A stretch of DNA of 12,187 nt from Segetibacter sp. (GCA_030146445.1 JASLBT010000154.1:1-12187), one strand, 5' to 3'. Shown: positions 1-8,981, counted from the first letter of the stretch. Notes: generated by a model not told the origin, from the sequence alone. A program made the numbers and translations.

Positions 1-30
1 GCGGTTTAATCCAACTTGACTGCATTTACT

Positions 31-48
31 CACCGGCGCAAACCGGTG
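31..48. repeat. Small inverted repeat upstream of the susC-like gene
   Basis: Perfect six-base arms CACCGG and CCGGTG are separated by the six-base loop CGCAAA. No T-run follows on either strand, so it is not a convincing intrinsic terminator. It lies about 75 bases before the susC-like start and could be a regulator site, the tail of an upstream feature, or chance. Confidence 0.3.
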
Positions 49-74
49 TTAACGCTTCCGCCCAGTTCGGCAAC

Positions 75-105
75 CTTGAGTCGCTCTTTTCTCATTATAG
101 GTTCT
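75..105 (+). promoter_or_regulatory. Weak Bacteroidota-type promoter candidate for the susCD operon
   Basis: CTTG at 75-78 and TAGGTTCT at 98-105 are separated by 19 bases. The Bacteroidota sigma-ABfr consensus is TTTG, about 19 bases, then TAnnTTTG, so this matches 3 of 4 and 6 of 8 positions with good spacing. Transcription would begin roughly ten bases before the start codon at 125, giving a very short leader. The match is imperfect and could be coincidental. Confidence 0.28.
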
Positions 106-124
106 AAAACGTAATAAAAGCTGT

Positions 125-3100
125 ATGATCATTTTTACACAACCCTGGTGTAAGCTGAAGGCTTACTTACATGAAAACAATACCCACCTTTCGCCTCAAA
201 ACCGCGCCAAACCGCTTATTCGCCAACCTTTGCTAATCCGGCTCAGCTTTACTTTCGCATTTCTGTTTGTTGCGTTCCTCGGCATCGCTGCAACCGTAAC
301 CGGCACTGTTACAGATGAGAAAGGGATGCCAATTTTGGGTGCAACGGTGGCACTTAAAGGCACCTCAACGGGCACCTCAACCAATGCCGAAGGACGCTAC
401 AATATCAATGTTCCGGACCTGAAAGGCACGCTGGTGTTTACCTCCGTTGGGCATGCTTCCCAGGAGATCGAAGTAAATGGCAGGACCACTATCGACGTAA
501 GACTTACGGAAGCCGCTACTGCCCTCAACGAGGTAGTGGTTGTGGGATATGGTCGTCAGAAAAAGGCGAACCTCGTTGGTGCTGTTTCCACGCTTAATGT
601 TGATGAAAAGCTTACAAGTCGTGCGCTCCCCAATATTTCCTCTGGCTTATCGGGGTTGATCCCCGGGCTTGCTGCGGTGCAATCTTCAGGCATGGCGGGC
701 AACAATGAAGCGAATTTGGTTATTCGCGGCCTCGGTACGGTAAACAACGCCGGCCCGTTGATCGTTGTTGATGGAATGCCTGATGTTGACATTAACAGGA
801 TCAACATAAACGACATTGAAACGGTGACGGTGTTGAAAGACGCAAGTTCGGCGTCGGTATATGGTTCTCGTGCGGCTAACGGAGTAATTCTGATTACCAC
901 ACGGACGGGCAAAGGACAGCGCAAAACGCTGATTAATTTTACAAGCAACAGTTCTATCACTACGCCAACCAAAGCAATGGATTTTATGGCCGATTACCCG
1001 AGGGCCTTAACCCTTCACCAGCGAAGGGCTGCTGTGAATACCCTTCCCGGCAATCAACAGTTTAAAACCGGCACTGTTGACCAATGGATGGCACTTGGCA
1101 TGGTAGATCCGCTTCTTTACCCAAATACTGACTGGTGGGATGTGATTATGAGAACCGGCACGTTCCAAAACTATAATCTCTCGGCAAGCGGCGGGAACGA
1201 GCTATCAAACTTCTTTGTTTCCGTGGGTCTTAAAGATGAAAAAGGACTACAGATCAACAACGACTATAAACAGTATAATGCAAGGTTCAACTTTGATTAC
1301 AAGGTAAAAAAGAACATGAACCTGGGCGTACGGTTTAACGGCAACTGGTCGAACTTTACTTTCGCCCTCAGCGAGGGATTTACCGACCCTGACCCGGCAA
1401 ATACCGCCGGCAACGATATGCAGTATGCCATTGCGGGAATTCTACCATATGATCCAAAGTCAGGCCACTTTGGCGGCGTGATGGCTTATGGCGAAGATCC
1501 ACAGGCTTATAACCCCTATACGCTTTATATCAACAGCCTGACCAAAAGAACACGACAAGAGGCAAATACCACCATGTATTACGACTGGAGCCCTTTTGAA
1601 GGTTTTACCGCCCGGGTCGACTATGCGTTGAATTACTACAATGATTTTAGGGTTAATGCTGATATGCCCAACCAGGCTTTTAATTTTCAAACCAACCGCT
1701 TCGGAAGCCGGGTTTATGTAGGTGCCAATGCGGGTGTCGCAAATGAGACCCGCACCGGCCACAAGACCCTGCTCAATGGCAGGTTGAACTACACTAAAAA
1801 GTTTGGCGCTAACCACGAATTGGGTGCTTTGTTCGTGTACAGTGAAGAATATTGGTACGACCGATCGCAGCTCAGCGCCAGAAATGACCGGTTGCATCCG
1901 TCGCTTACCGAAATTGATGCTGCTCTTACGGATATACAAACAACCCGGGGTAATTCATTTGCTGAAGGATTGCGCTCATATATCGGCCGCCTGAATTATA
2001 CAGCCTACAACAAGTACCTTTTTGAAGCAAACTTCAGGGCTGATGGTTCATCCAAGTTCCTGGAAGGTAGCAGGTACGGCTATTTTCCTTCGATAGCAGT
2101 AGGTTGGCGTTTCACGGAAGAGAAGTTTCTCCAGCCGGCCAGCAGCAAATTCTTAACCAGCGGTAAATTCAGAGCGTCCTATGGAAGCCTCGGGAATAAC
2201 AGCTCGATTGGCCGGTACGAACAGCTGCCGACCTTAAATGCGCTAAACTATGTTACCGGCACGAACGTACAAAGAGGTTTTGTAAACAGTAAAATGATCA
2301 ACCGTTTTCTCTCATGGGAAGCGACCACCGTGTTCAACACCGGCCTTGACCTGGCCTTTTTCAGAAACAGGCTTACCGTAGCGTTGGATTATTATGACCG
2401 GCTTACGACCGGAATGATACGGCCTTCGCAAATGTCGATAATGCTGACCGGTGCCTTCAACGCGCCCCGAACAAACATTGGCGACATGAGAAACCGCGGT
2501 GTCGAGGGTGATTTTACATGGCGGGAAAAGCTGGGCCAGGTGCAATATAGTGTCAACCTGAATGTTTCGTACAACAGAAGCGCCCTGGAAAAGTGGAACG
2601 AATTTATTGGGCGAGGCGCGTCGTTCAACGGAAACCAGTTGTTTCTCGGACTACCTTTTGGCTTCCTATACACCTACGAGGATATGGGGATAGCGCAGAC
2701 CTGGCAGGATGTATATAATGCTACGCCGCAGGGCGCTTCACCCGGCGATCTGCTTCGAAAAGACTTAAATGGCGACGGAATTATCGACGGAAATGATCGT
2801 AAAGCTTATAGCAACGTGCAAACCAGCAGGCCGACGACGTTTTTTGCGCTGAATGGTAACGTAGCTTGGAAAGGCTTTGACCTGTCGGTATTGCTGCAGG
2901 GCTCCTCTGGCAGAAAAGACTTCTGGCTCAATAGCTTTAACAACATGAATTTTGGTAATCAGCGGTATGCTTCTACGTGGAACCATTGGAACAACCCGTG
3001 GTCAATCGAAAACCGGGAAGGATTATGGCCACGTTTAGGGGGCATCGGCGGTAATCGCGACGAAACCCGGTTCTGGCTGGACGATATGAGCTTTTTGCGC

Positions 3101-3304
3101 GTTAAAAATATCCAGCTTGGGTATACCGTACCCTCAAAGCTTTTGGGAAGAATTGGCGTGAATAATCTTAGACTCGTAGGCTCTGCTGAAAATATTGCAA
3201 CCATTACCAGCTACCGCGGCCTGGATCCCGAAAAGCAGGCTGAAGACAATAATCTTTACCCGATCAACAGGTCATATTCGATTGCTGTAAATCTTTCGTT
3301 TTAA
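125..3304 (+). CDS. SusC-like TonB-dependent outer-membrane glycan transporter
   Basis: This 1059-residue protein is a SusC/RagA-type importer that moves oligosaccharides across the outer membrane using TonB energy. A hydrophobic signal segment lies at about residues 36-56. A carboxypeptidase-regulatory-like beta-sandwich follows at about 58-130 (start VTGTVTDEKG). Next are a TonB-box-like stretch NEVVVVGYG at 135-143, a plug domain at about 147-262 with LIVVDGMP and the VLKDASSASVYGSRAANG block, and a barrel running to the C-terminal Phe. An EF-hand-like DLNGDGIIDGND loop lies at 880-891, as is common in SusC proteins. There is no secretin/TonB N-terminal (STN) signalling domain, so FecR/sigma-factor control through this protein is unlikely. 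The N-terminus before the hydrophobic segment is unusually long; an in-frame TTG at 230 would give a more ordinary signal peptide. An in-frame stop at 98-100 limits the start upstream. It is the first gene of a four-gene operon. Confidence 0.97.
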   Translation: MIIFTQPWCKLKAYLHENNTHLSPQNRAKPLIRQPLLIRLSFTFAFLFVAFLGIAATVTGTVTDEKGMPILGATVALKGTSTGTSTNAEGRYNINVPDLKGTLVFTSVGHASQEIEVNGRTTIDVRLTEAATALNEVVVVGYGRQKKANLVGAVSTLNVDEKLTSRALPNISSGLSGLIPGLAAVQSSGMAGNNEANLVIRGLGTVNNAGPLIVVDGMPDVDINRININDIETVTVLKDASSASVYGSRAANGVILITTRTGKGQRKTLINFTSNSSITTPTKAMDFMADYPRALTLHQRRAAVNTLPGNQQFKTGTVDQWMALGMVDPLLYPNTDWWDVIMRTGTFQNYNLSASGGNELSNFFVSVGLKDEKGLQINNDYKQYNARFNFDYKVKKNMNLGVRFNGNWSNFTFALSEGFTDPDPANTAGNDMQYAIAGILPYDPKSGHFGGVMAYGEDPQAYNPYTLYINSLTKRTRQEANTTMYYDWSPFEGFTARVDYALNYYNDFRVNADMPNQAFNFQTNRFGSRVYVGANAGVANETRTGHKTLLNGRLNYTKKFGANHELGALFVYSEEYWYDRSQLSARNDRLHPSLTEIDAALTDIQTTRGNSFAEGLRSYIGRLNYTAYNKYLFEANFRADGSSKFLEGSRYGYFPSIAVGWRFTEEKFLQPASSKFLTSGKFRASYGSLGNNSSIGRYEQLPTLNALNYVTGTNVQRGFVNSKMINRFLSWEATTVFNTGLDLAFFRNRLTVALDYYDRLTTGMIRPSQMSIMLTGAFNAPRTNIGDMRNRGVEGDFTWREKLGQVQYSVNLNVSYNRSALEKWNEFIGRGASFNGNQLFLGLPFGFLYTYEDMGIAQTWQDVYNATPQGASPGDLLRKDLNGDGIIDGNDRKAYSNVQTSRPTTFFALNGNVAWKGFDLSVLLQGSSGRKDFWLNSFNNMNFGNQRYASTWNHWNNPWSIENREGLWPRLGGIGGNRDETRFWLDDMSFLRVKNIQLGYTVPSKLLGRIGVNNLRLVGSAENIATITSYRGLDPEKQAEDNNLYPINRSYSIAVNLSF

Positions 3305-3314
3305 AATGCCTCAT

Positions 3315-5171
3315 ATGAAAAGACAACAACTATCTTTTACAATAACACTGCTTCTACTTACTACCGGTTTAATAACAATCTCATCCTGTAAGAAGGATTT
3401 GCTCAACCAGGCGCCTACCACTGAGCTGGCAGCCGACGCTTTCTGGAAAACGGAGGGCGATGCGACGATTGCACTTATGGGCGCCTATGCTGCAACAAGG
3501 GCGGTGTTTGACCGCGACTACTACTTCGACGGACACGGCGAATACACCCGTGTTCGTGGAACGAGTGCATTAAGTGGCCAGATATTGCGTGGAGACGCCT
3601 ACCAGGGCGCCAATTACAATCCTTCAGGTTACGGTGCAAGCTTTGATAAATACTACCGGTACTTATACGGCGCGGTCAACCGGACCAACTATGTGATTGA
3701 AAACATAACTAACCTGATGCTGCCCAACACAACCGGAACCTCGAAGGCCAACCTTGAGGCAATCATCGGTGAGGCGCGATTACTTCGCGGCATGACCTAT
3801 TTCAGGCTGATTTCCATGTGGGGCGACGTTCCCTATTTCGGCCGCGTCATAAACGAAAATGCTGAAATCGCCGGAATTTCACGCATGCCAATCGACCAGG
3901 TCAGAGACTCTATTCTTGCCGATTTCACCTACGCGTTTGAAAAGCTACCTGCTAAACCATTGGCACTGGGCAGAGCCGGTAAGCCTGCCGCTCTGGCCTT
4001 CCGCGGGAAATTGAACCTGTTCTGGGGAAGTTGGAAAAAGAATGGCTGGCCTGAACTTGCGGGGTTCAAACAAGATGCGGGAGAAGCAATCGCGGCTTTC
4101 ACAGAAGCAACGCTCGATTTTAAAAAAGTAGTAGATGACTACGGTCTGACGCTATATAAAGGTGGTGATCCCGGCCAGATTGATGTGCTGGGCAAAGCCG
4201 ATATACTGCCCAACTATTACGAACTATTTACCCCTAAAGCAAACGGAAACCCCGAAATGATCATGTCGTTTACGCATATGGGTACGCCGGCCAATCCATC
4301 GCAGGGCGAAGAGCTGATGCGGGATTTTTCGGGTAGAACAATCGAAGGTTCGCAACTCTGGGTAGCGCCCCGGTACGAACTTGCCGACCGTTACCAGCTT
4401 ATTTCGACAGGAGACTTCGCGCCTAAGCTTATTCCCATGAACCCTACCACAAATCCTGCCGCTCGAACGACTTTGAACTCGGCAGTCAATCCTAACAGCT
4501 ATGCCGGCAGGGACTACCGAATGAAAGCAACGATATTATGGGACTATGAGATGATCATTGGGCTAACTTCTTTAAAATCGACCGGGTTTGCACCCTTCAT
4601 ATACCAGACCTGGGCTGCTAATGTAAACATCAATGGGGCGAGTTATGTGAGTTACAATACCGATGGAAACAATTCCGGCTATATCTTCCGCAAATTCGTT
4701 CGTAACTACGAGGGCCTCGGACGAAGTGAAGGTGATTATGCCTGGCCGGTTATGCGGCTGGCCGACGTTTACCTGATGTATGCGGAAGCAGCAAACGAAG
4801 TATACGGCCCCCAAGGCGATGCGATCGGACTCGTGAACCTGGTTCGCCGCCGTGGCAATCTTCCGCCCCTGCCAGCTGATAAAACAGCAGGAAAAGACGC
4901 ATTTTTTGATGCTATTGAACAGGAAAGAATAATTGAGCTTGTTGCCGAAGGACATCGCGGTTTTGATCTCCGCCGGTGGAGGGCAATTGAAAGGGTCTGG
5001 GGCCCTCCGGGAAGTGCCGGCATTTGGATGCTGGATACATTTGGTGCCAACCAACAGCGCTTTTACCAGAATACGTCTGACAGAACCTATCAACAGAACT
5101 ACATCTTCAGGATACCACCGGGTGAACGCGACCGGAATCCTAACCTTACGCAAAACACACCCTGGTTATAG
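3315..5171 (+). CDS. SusD-like surface glycan-binding lipoprotein
   Basis: This SusD/RagB-family lipoprotein (618 residues from this start) should form the lid over the SusC barrel and bind the incoming oligosaccharide at the cell surface. The signal peptide ends in the lipobox ISSC, with lipidated Cys25, followed by KKDLLNQAPTTEL, a typical mature SusD beginning. The SusD N-terminal signature is at about 153-175 (EARLLRGMTYFRLISMWGD). The C-terminal SusD/RagB signatures are near 477-490 (MRLADVYLMYAEAAN) and 540-556 (ELVAEGHRGFDLRRW). An in-frame ATG at 3306, one base after the susC stop, would add only Met-Pro-His; 3315 was chosen because it gives the classic MKR signal-peptide start. Either start implies translational coupling to the transporter. 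Confidence 0.96.
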   Translation: MKRQQLSFTITLLLLTTGLITISSCKKDLLNQAPTTELAADAFWKTEGDATIALMGAYAATRAVFDRDYYFDGHGEYTRVRGTSALSGQILRGDAYQGANYNPSGYGASFDKYYRYLYGAVNRTNYVIENITNLMLPNTTGTSKANLEAIIGEARLLRGMTYFRLISMWGDVPYFGRVINENAEIAGISRMPIDQVRDSILADFTYAFEKLPAKPLALGRAGKPAALAFRGKLNLFWGSWKKNGWPELAGFKQDAGEAIAAFTEATLDFKKVVDDYGLTLYKGGDPGQIDVLGKADILPNYYELFTPKANGNPEMIMSFTHMGTPANPSQGEELMRDFSGRTIEGSQLWVAPRYELADRYQLISTGDFAPKLIPMNPTTNPAARTTLNSAVNPNSYAGRDYRMKATILWDYEMIIGLTSLKSTGFAPFIYQTWAANVNINGASYVSYNTDGNNSGYIFRKFVRNYEGLGRSEGDYAWPVMRLADVYLMYAEAANEVYGPQGDAIGLVNLVRRRGNLPPLPADKTAGKDAFFDAIEQERIIELVAEGHRGFDLRRWRAIERVWGPPGSAGIWMLDTFGANQQRFYQNTSDRTYQQNYIFRIPPGERDRNPNLTQNTPWL

Positions 5172-5204
5172 AGCCCTTACCTAGTAATCTAATAAACGAT
5201 ACCG

Positions 5205-5603
5205 ATGAAAAAACATTTCAGATTGTTGTGTTCATTTCTAATCATTAGTTCATTGTTGGGCGGCTGTAAAAAGGACTTGCCGGTAGATGAAGATGGCTTA
5301 CTGATCACCAGCAGGGCCGAATGTTACGTGGGCAATTTCGAATTGTTAGGGTCCGACTTTGTGACCGTTCGTGCGAAACCTCCGGTTATCGATACGGTCG
5401 CGCAGACGATTAACGTGGATGTGCTTTTTGGAACAGACTTAAAAAACGTATACCCACAATTTTCGCTTGCCTCGGATTGCAAACTTGAGCCTAAGATTGT
5501 CGGCAAGCAAGACTTCTCAGATCTCGTTAATCCAAAAGTGTTCACCGTGGTATCAGGCAACCGGCTGGTTAGAAAGCCGTACACGGTGATCATAAAATTT
5601 TAA
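5205..5603 (+). CDS. Small DUF5018-like lipoprotein, probable accessory surface protein
   Basis: This 132-residue lipoprotein has a signal peptide ending in LGGC (Cys21) followed by KKDLP, so it should be lipid-anchored and possibly surface exposed. The mature part is about 110 residues. It has the strand-rich pattern of the DUF5018 family: hydrophobic strands around 59-75 (INVDVLFGTDLKNVYPQFSL), a SDCKLEP segment, then DFSDLVNPKVFTVVSGN and a terminal YTVIIKF. Two cysteines in the mature region (about 40 and 89) could form a disulphide. It lies 33 bases after the SusD-like gene and 19 bases before the next lipoprotein, so it belongs to the operon. No enzymatic motif is visible. A glycan-binding or complex-stabilising role is inferred from position only, and the family assignment is by pattern. 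Confidence 0.8.
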   Translation: MKKHFRLLCSFLIISSLLGGCKKDLPVDEDGLLITSRAECYVGNFELLGSDFVTVRAKPPVIDTVAQTINVDVLFGTDLKNVYPQFSLASDCKLEPKIVGKQDFSDLVNPKVFTVVSGNRLVRKPYTVIIKF

Positions 5604-5622
5604 TCCCAACCAAAAACATGCT

Positions 5623-6609
5623 ATGTACCGAAATAAGAAATACAGCTATTGCCCACTATTGGTCGTTTTCTTTATGCTTTTAGTCGCAGGTTGTAAGAAA
5701 GAAGAATATGCGATACCCGACCCGGTATCTCAACTTTCTAATGATTGCATAAAGCGAACACTGGGCCCAAACATCGTAGGATTGCCTATTGAGTTTGCGT
5801 ACGCGATGGCAATTCCCGCGACAAAAGGGAAACTGGTGTCTGCGCAGGTTGAGGCATCTATAGCGGGCGCCACCGGCACTTACCTGGAGCATAATTCCTA
5901 CTATACCAGTCCGAGTGGCCAGGACGTACCCGTTCGAATCGGGTTGCCTTCGGTTAATGATGGATCAGCAACGAAGGTTTCTTTCAACGTAGATACGAAT
6001 GCCGCTACACTCCGTTATTTCTACATCGTACCGGAGGAAGCAAGGGGCAAAACGGTATCATTTACCTTTTCGGCTACTGCCAGTGATGGCACCAGTACTT
6101 CATACAAGATGGGACCATATACCATGTCGAAAATGGATATCCGGCGGACCCTCGCGGTCAGTAACGGAAATGCTGCCTATATATCTATTGAAGATATGGC
6201 TGTATACAACAGTACAGCCGCGGCTGCAAACGCTGCTAAGATTGACCTCGTTTACTTATTCAGGGGCAGTCCCGCGACCATTTCACATGCATTGGTTTCT
6301 CCTGCTGCAGATACGCAGTACCTTCCGGGGGTAACCCTGCCCACCGGAGTAAACCGGAGCACGAAAATGAGGAAAGTATTCAACCTGCAGGATTACAATC
6401 TCGCACGCATAAACGTCGGCCTGTATATCGATGATCGTGACTTCCAGGAAATCAATCTTGAAGATGCACCAAATTATGCGCTTGCTTTGAGAGCAGAAGC
6501 GGGAGCATGGGTGCAAACTGCGGATAATAAATACCGTGCTTACATCTATCTGAATTCAGTTAATACCAATGGCAGCGCCGTGATCAGTATGCTGAGATAT
6601 GCATTGTAG
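5623..6609 (+). CDS. DUF4466-like lipoprotein, probable surface glycan-binding protein
   Basis: This 328-residue lipoprotein has lipobox VAGC (Cys24) followed by KKEEYAIPDP. The conserved N-terminal block DCIKRTLGPNIVGLPIEFAY (about 41-60), the segment KGKLVSAQVEASIAGATGTY (about 68-87) and YIVPEEARGKTVSFTF (about 134-149) match my memory of the DUF4466 family. That family is found beside SusC/SusD pairs in Bacteroides and relatives, and it has no established biochemical function that I know of. The sequence reads as successive beta-sandwich domains without catalytic motifs. Its place after SusC-SusD is that of SusE/SusF-type surface glycan-binding proteins, so a binding role is the best inference. 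It is the last gene of the plus-strand operon and is followed 33 bases later by a hairpin terminator. Confidence 0.85.
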   Translation: MYRNKKYSYCPLLVVFFMLLVAGCKKEEYAIPDPVSQLSNDCIKRTLGPNIVGLPIEFAYAMAIPATKGKLVSAQVEASIAGATGTYLEHNSYYTSPSGQDVPVRIGLPSVNDGSATKVSFNVDTNAATLRYFYIVPEEARGKTVSFTFSATASDGTSTSYKMGPYTMSKMDIRRTLAVSNGNAAYISIEDMAVYNSTAAAANAAKIDLVYLFRGSPATISHALVSPAADTQYLPGVTLPTGVNRSTKMRKVFNLQDYNLARINVGLYIDDRDFQEINLEDAPNYALALRAEAGAWVQTADNKYRAYIYLNSVNTNGSAVISMLRYAL

Positions 6610-6642
6610 ATTGGACGGCGTAGCCTTGCTCCTGAAGATTGT

Positions 6643-6680
6643 AAAAAATAAACTCCCGGCCATCCGGGTGGTTATTTTTT
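6643..6680. terminator. Bidirectional intrinsic terminator between converging operons
   Basis: AAAAAATAA at 6643-6651 is the exact reverse complement of TTATTTTTT at 6672-6680. Between them, CCCGG at 6655-6659 pairs with CCGGG at 6664-6668 around a four-base CCAT loop; the three-base spacers between the two stems pair at only one position. Each strand therefore shows a GC-rich stem followed by a T-run. The site lies between the end of the lipoprotein operon at 6609 and the end of the lyase gene at 6747, which are convergent. Confidence 0.85.
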
Positions 6681-6746
6681 GCAGGCAGTTCAATCCGTTT
6701 GCGAGGTGCCCGCCACTTGCAACTGCGAGCTGCATAGGTACGATAC

Positions 6747-8981
6747 TTACCTTTTTGCAGCAGTTGGTTTTACGATTACGCTTTGACCGGCATAACCTTC
6801 CCGGGGCAACTTTACCGTAAGAACGGTTTCATTATTTTGAGCATCCCATTTAGAACTCCAGCTTTCTCCCGAGCCATAAAGTTTTCCCGTCAGTCGTAAG
6901 GTCAGCTTGGTTAATTTATGGGTAGGATCGGATACCGCGATAGATTGGAACCGGTTTCCTGCAGACTTAACCATTACCAGGCAAGGTTGGTCAACTTCAA
7001 GGGCCTGCCTTCCGGGCATACGAATTGCCCCGGGCTTATAAAATACCATTGCGGTTAATTTCAGGCCTTTGTGGTGTACCGCCTGCAGCTCCGAAGTATT
7101 TGACAAAATGATCGCATCAGCTCTTTTGCTGTACTGATCAACAGTAGCGGCCGCTAAACCGGGAACTACGATATAAGCATAATTTGCAGCAGTGGGTTTT
7201 TGCCCGTGATCAAGCCATAAGGTAAACACATCCGTTTGTATTTCGTCCGTTGTAGACCATGGATGGTGATTGATTTGCCGCCAGTTACCCTTGGAAACAT
7301 CATTCCTGATGTTTACCTCTCCGGCAGCCGGAAAAACATAGGCGATGCTGTCGTGAACGAGCCACGATACGTTGTTTAGCTTGCGTTCTCCTTTCTTCAG
7401 CACGGTTTTGCTTCCATTAGATTTCACCACAACATCACTTTTTAGCAAACATTGATTCAAAGTTGTGGCGACCGGGAACTCTGCCGTTGATTGGATGCCT
7501 GTTCCAAGGCAAACATATTCCCGGTCGAAGAGAAACCAGGCTTTTTTTGCCTGAAGCGGATCATGAGGGCTGCTGAAATCAAAGGCCGCTGCTCCAAATT
7601 CTCCGTCAGACACGCCACCACTAAAATCACGAAGCCCTTTTTTTGCGATCTCGTTCCAGTGCGGATGTACTGCTTTTTGCACCACCGTTGTTCCAGGAAT
7701 CTTTTGCCAATCCCAAACAGGAAAGATGTCTACGTATTCTTTTGCGGTGCGCAGGATAAAATTGCTGCCGTCGGCATAATGATGATTTTTTAAACCCTCT
7801 TCATTGTATGGGCTCTCCATATTGTTTTGCCTCGAAGAGTGCATACGAATGGAGGTGAAATAATTTTTGCGCTGGTGTGCGAAATATGCCGAATTCCAGA
7901 AAAACCTGTTCCAGGTTAAAGAGGGGGGCTGTTTTCCCTGGCGAATGTTGATCAGCTGTTGTAATTCTTTTTTCCGGTAGTCGGAAGCCTTGAGCAGGTT
8001 TTCAATAATGTCGGTACCGGCCGGATCAAGTGTACCTTTCCGGGTGATGTCGCGGTTTTTCGCGCCCGGATCAGGATACGTGCTGTAGCTCATAGCTCTT
8101 GAGATACCGTCGATATAGTAATCAATTACGATCCTGATCTTATCGGCCGGAAGCATAAATGAAGTTCCGGCAAGTTTAGCTGCCCAATAGGAAAACGAAC
8201 TCGCATATCCTGTTCCGTAAGTATGGATAGAGATCACATTGTCGGTGCGGTGATGGAAACTTTGGTCTGGCTGCAGTCCCCTGCCGGTGGTAATGATCAC
8301 CTCACCCGCCATCACTTTTGACACCCTTTGAATGATCGCCTCGTCGCCTTTAAACAGTCCCTGTTTACCCAACATACCCGCAATCGGAATCAGGTCGCCC
8401 CCGGGCCTCGCACCGAAGCCTTCGAGGTTTGCCCGGCCGGCTATCCGTAATCCTTCTGAACGTTGCTTTTCGGTTAGGTCTTCATCGAAAACCAGGAGTG
8501 TATTAATCATCCAGTTTGGGGTGCCCATTTCATTCCACCACCAGTTCTCGCTAATAAAATCATTTTCGATCCAATAATCCAGCGCTGCCGACAGAACCTT
8601 TTTTACCTCAGCGTTTCGATAAAATGGCGAACCCGGTTTACGAAAAGCAATTGCCAGGTCGAGCATGTTTTCAAGATGGAGACTGTGTTGAAAGCCTGTC
8701 CTGGAAGTATCCACATAGTTGATGCCCGGCCAACTACCATCGGATTTTATTGTTTTTACAAGTGTGTTTATCTTTTCTGTTTTCACCCCGGGTTCCAGCA
8801 AGTCTTTGACAATGCGGTTTTTAACGGTTAGCAGGTCTGAGGATCCGTTATGCTTCGGGAACCCGCTATTCGCGGCTGTAGTGATTTGTACCTGTGTTTG
8901 CGAGGCTGCAACCATTGGCAAATTAACTCCTGCCAATGCAAACAATAAACCGTACAGCGGGGTAGAAATGTTCTTGTTCAT
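6747..8981 (-). CDS. Polysaccharide lyase family 8 (hyaluronate/chondroitin/xanthan lyase-like)
   Basis: This secreted lyase (744 residues from the ATG at 8981) should cleave a glycosidic bond next to a uronic acid by beta-elimination. A TTG at 8990 could add three residues, but ATG gives a normal MNK signal peptide, cleaved near residue 26. An alpha/alpha-toroid domain spans about 50-340. It holds the aromatic patch WWW (147-149) in ENWWWNEMGTP, a GRANL segment (Asn185) like the catalytic-Asn region, DQSFHHR (His243/His244) with YGTGYA (Tyr255/Tyr259), and DGISR (Arg295). The super-sandwich domain starts near 360 with HSSRQNNMESPYNEEG (Arg384, Glu389, Asn393), then YADG and DWQKIPGTT, all diagnostic of PL8. 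A C-terminal beta domain follows (about 650-740). Spacing around His/Tyr, and Asp291 where classical enzymes have a catalytic Arg, set it apart from well-studied members, so the substrate is open. It is the last gene of the minus-strand group. Confidence 0.92.
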   Translation of the reverse strand: MNKNISTPLYGLLFALAGVNLPMVAASQTQVQITTAANSGFPKHNGSSDLLTVKNRIVKDLLEPGVKTEKINTLVKTIKSDGSWPGINYVDTSRTGFQHSLHLENMLDLAIAFRKPGSPFYRNAEVKKVLSAALDYWIENDFISENWWWNEMGTPNWMINTLLVFDEDLTEKQRSEGLRIAGRANLEGFGARPGGDLIPIAGMLGKQGLFKGDEAIIQRVSKVMAGEVIITTGRGLQPDQSFHHRTDNVISIHTYGTGYASSFSYWAAKLAGTSFMLPADKIRIVIDYYIDGISRAMSYSTYPDPGAKNRDITRKGTLDPAGTDIIENLLKASDYRKKELQQLINIRQGKQPPSLTWNRFFWNSAYFAHQRKNYFTSIRMHSSRQNNMESPYNEEGLKNHHYADGSNFILRTAKEYVDIFPVWDWQKIPGTTVVQKAVHPHWNEIAKKGLRDFSGGVSDGEFGAAAFDFSSPHDPLQAKKAWFLFDREYVCLGTGIQSTAEFPVATTLNQCLLKSDVVVKSNGSKTVLKKGERKLNNVSWLVHDSIAYVFPAAGEVNIRNDVSKGNWRQINHHPWSTTDEIQTDVFTLWLDHGQKPTAANYAYIVVPGLAAATVDQYSKRADAIILSNTSELQAVHHKGLKLTAMVFYKPGAIRMPGRQALEVDQPCLVMVKSAGNRFQSIAVSDPTHKLTKLTLRLTGKLYGSGESWSSKWDAQNNETVLTVKLPREGYAGQSVIVKPTAAKR

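Noticed and set aside
1460..1939. Minus-strand open frame of 159 codons within the SusC-like gene
   Set aside because: It is antisense to the barrel-coding region, with no motifs or independent start signals.
4572..5153. Minus-strand open frame of 193 codons within the SusD-like gene
   Set aside because: It is fully antisense to a well-supported SusD coding sequence with conserved C-terminal motifs, and its translation looks random.
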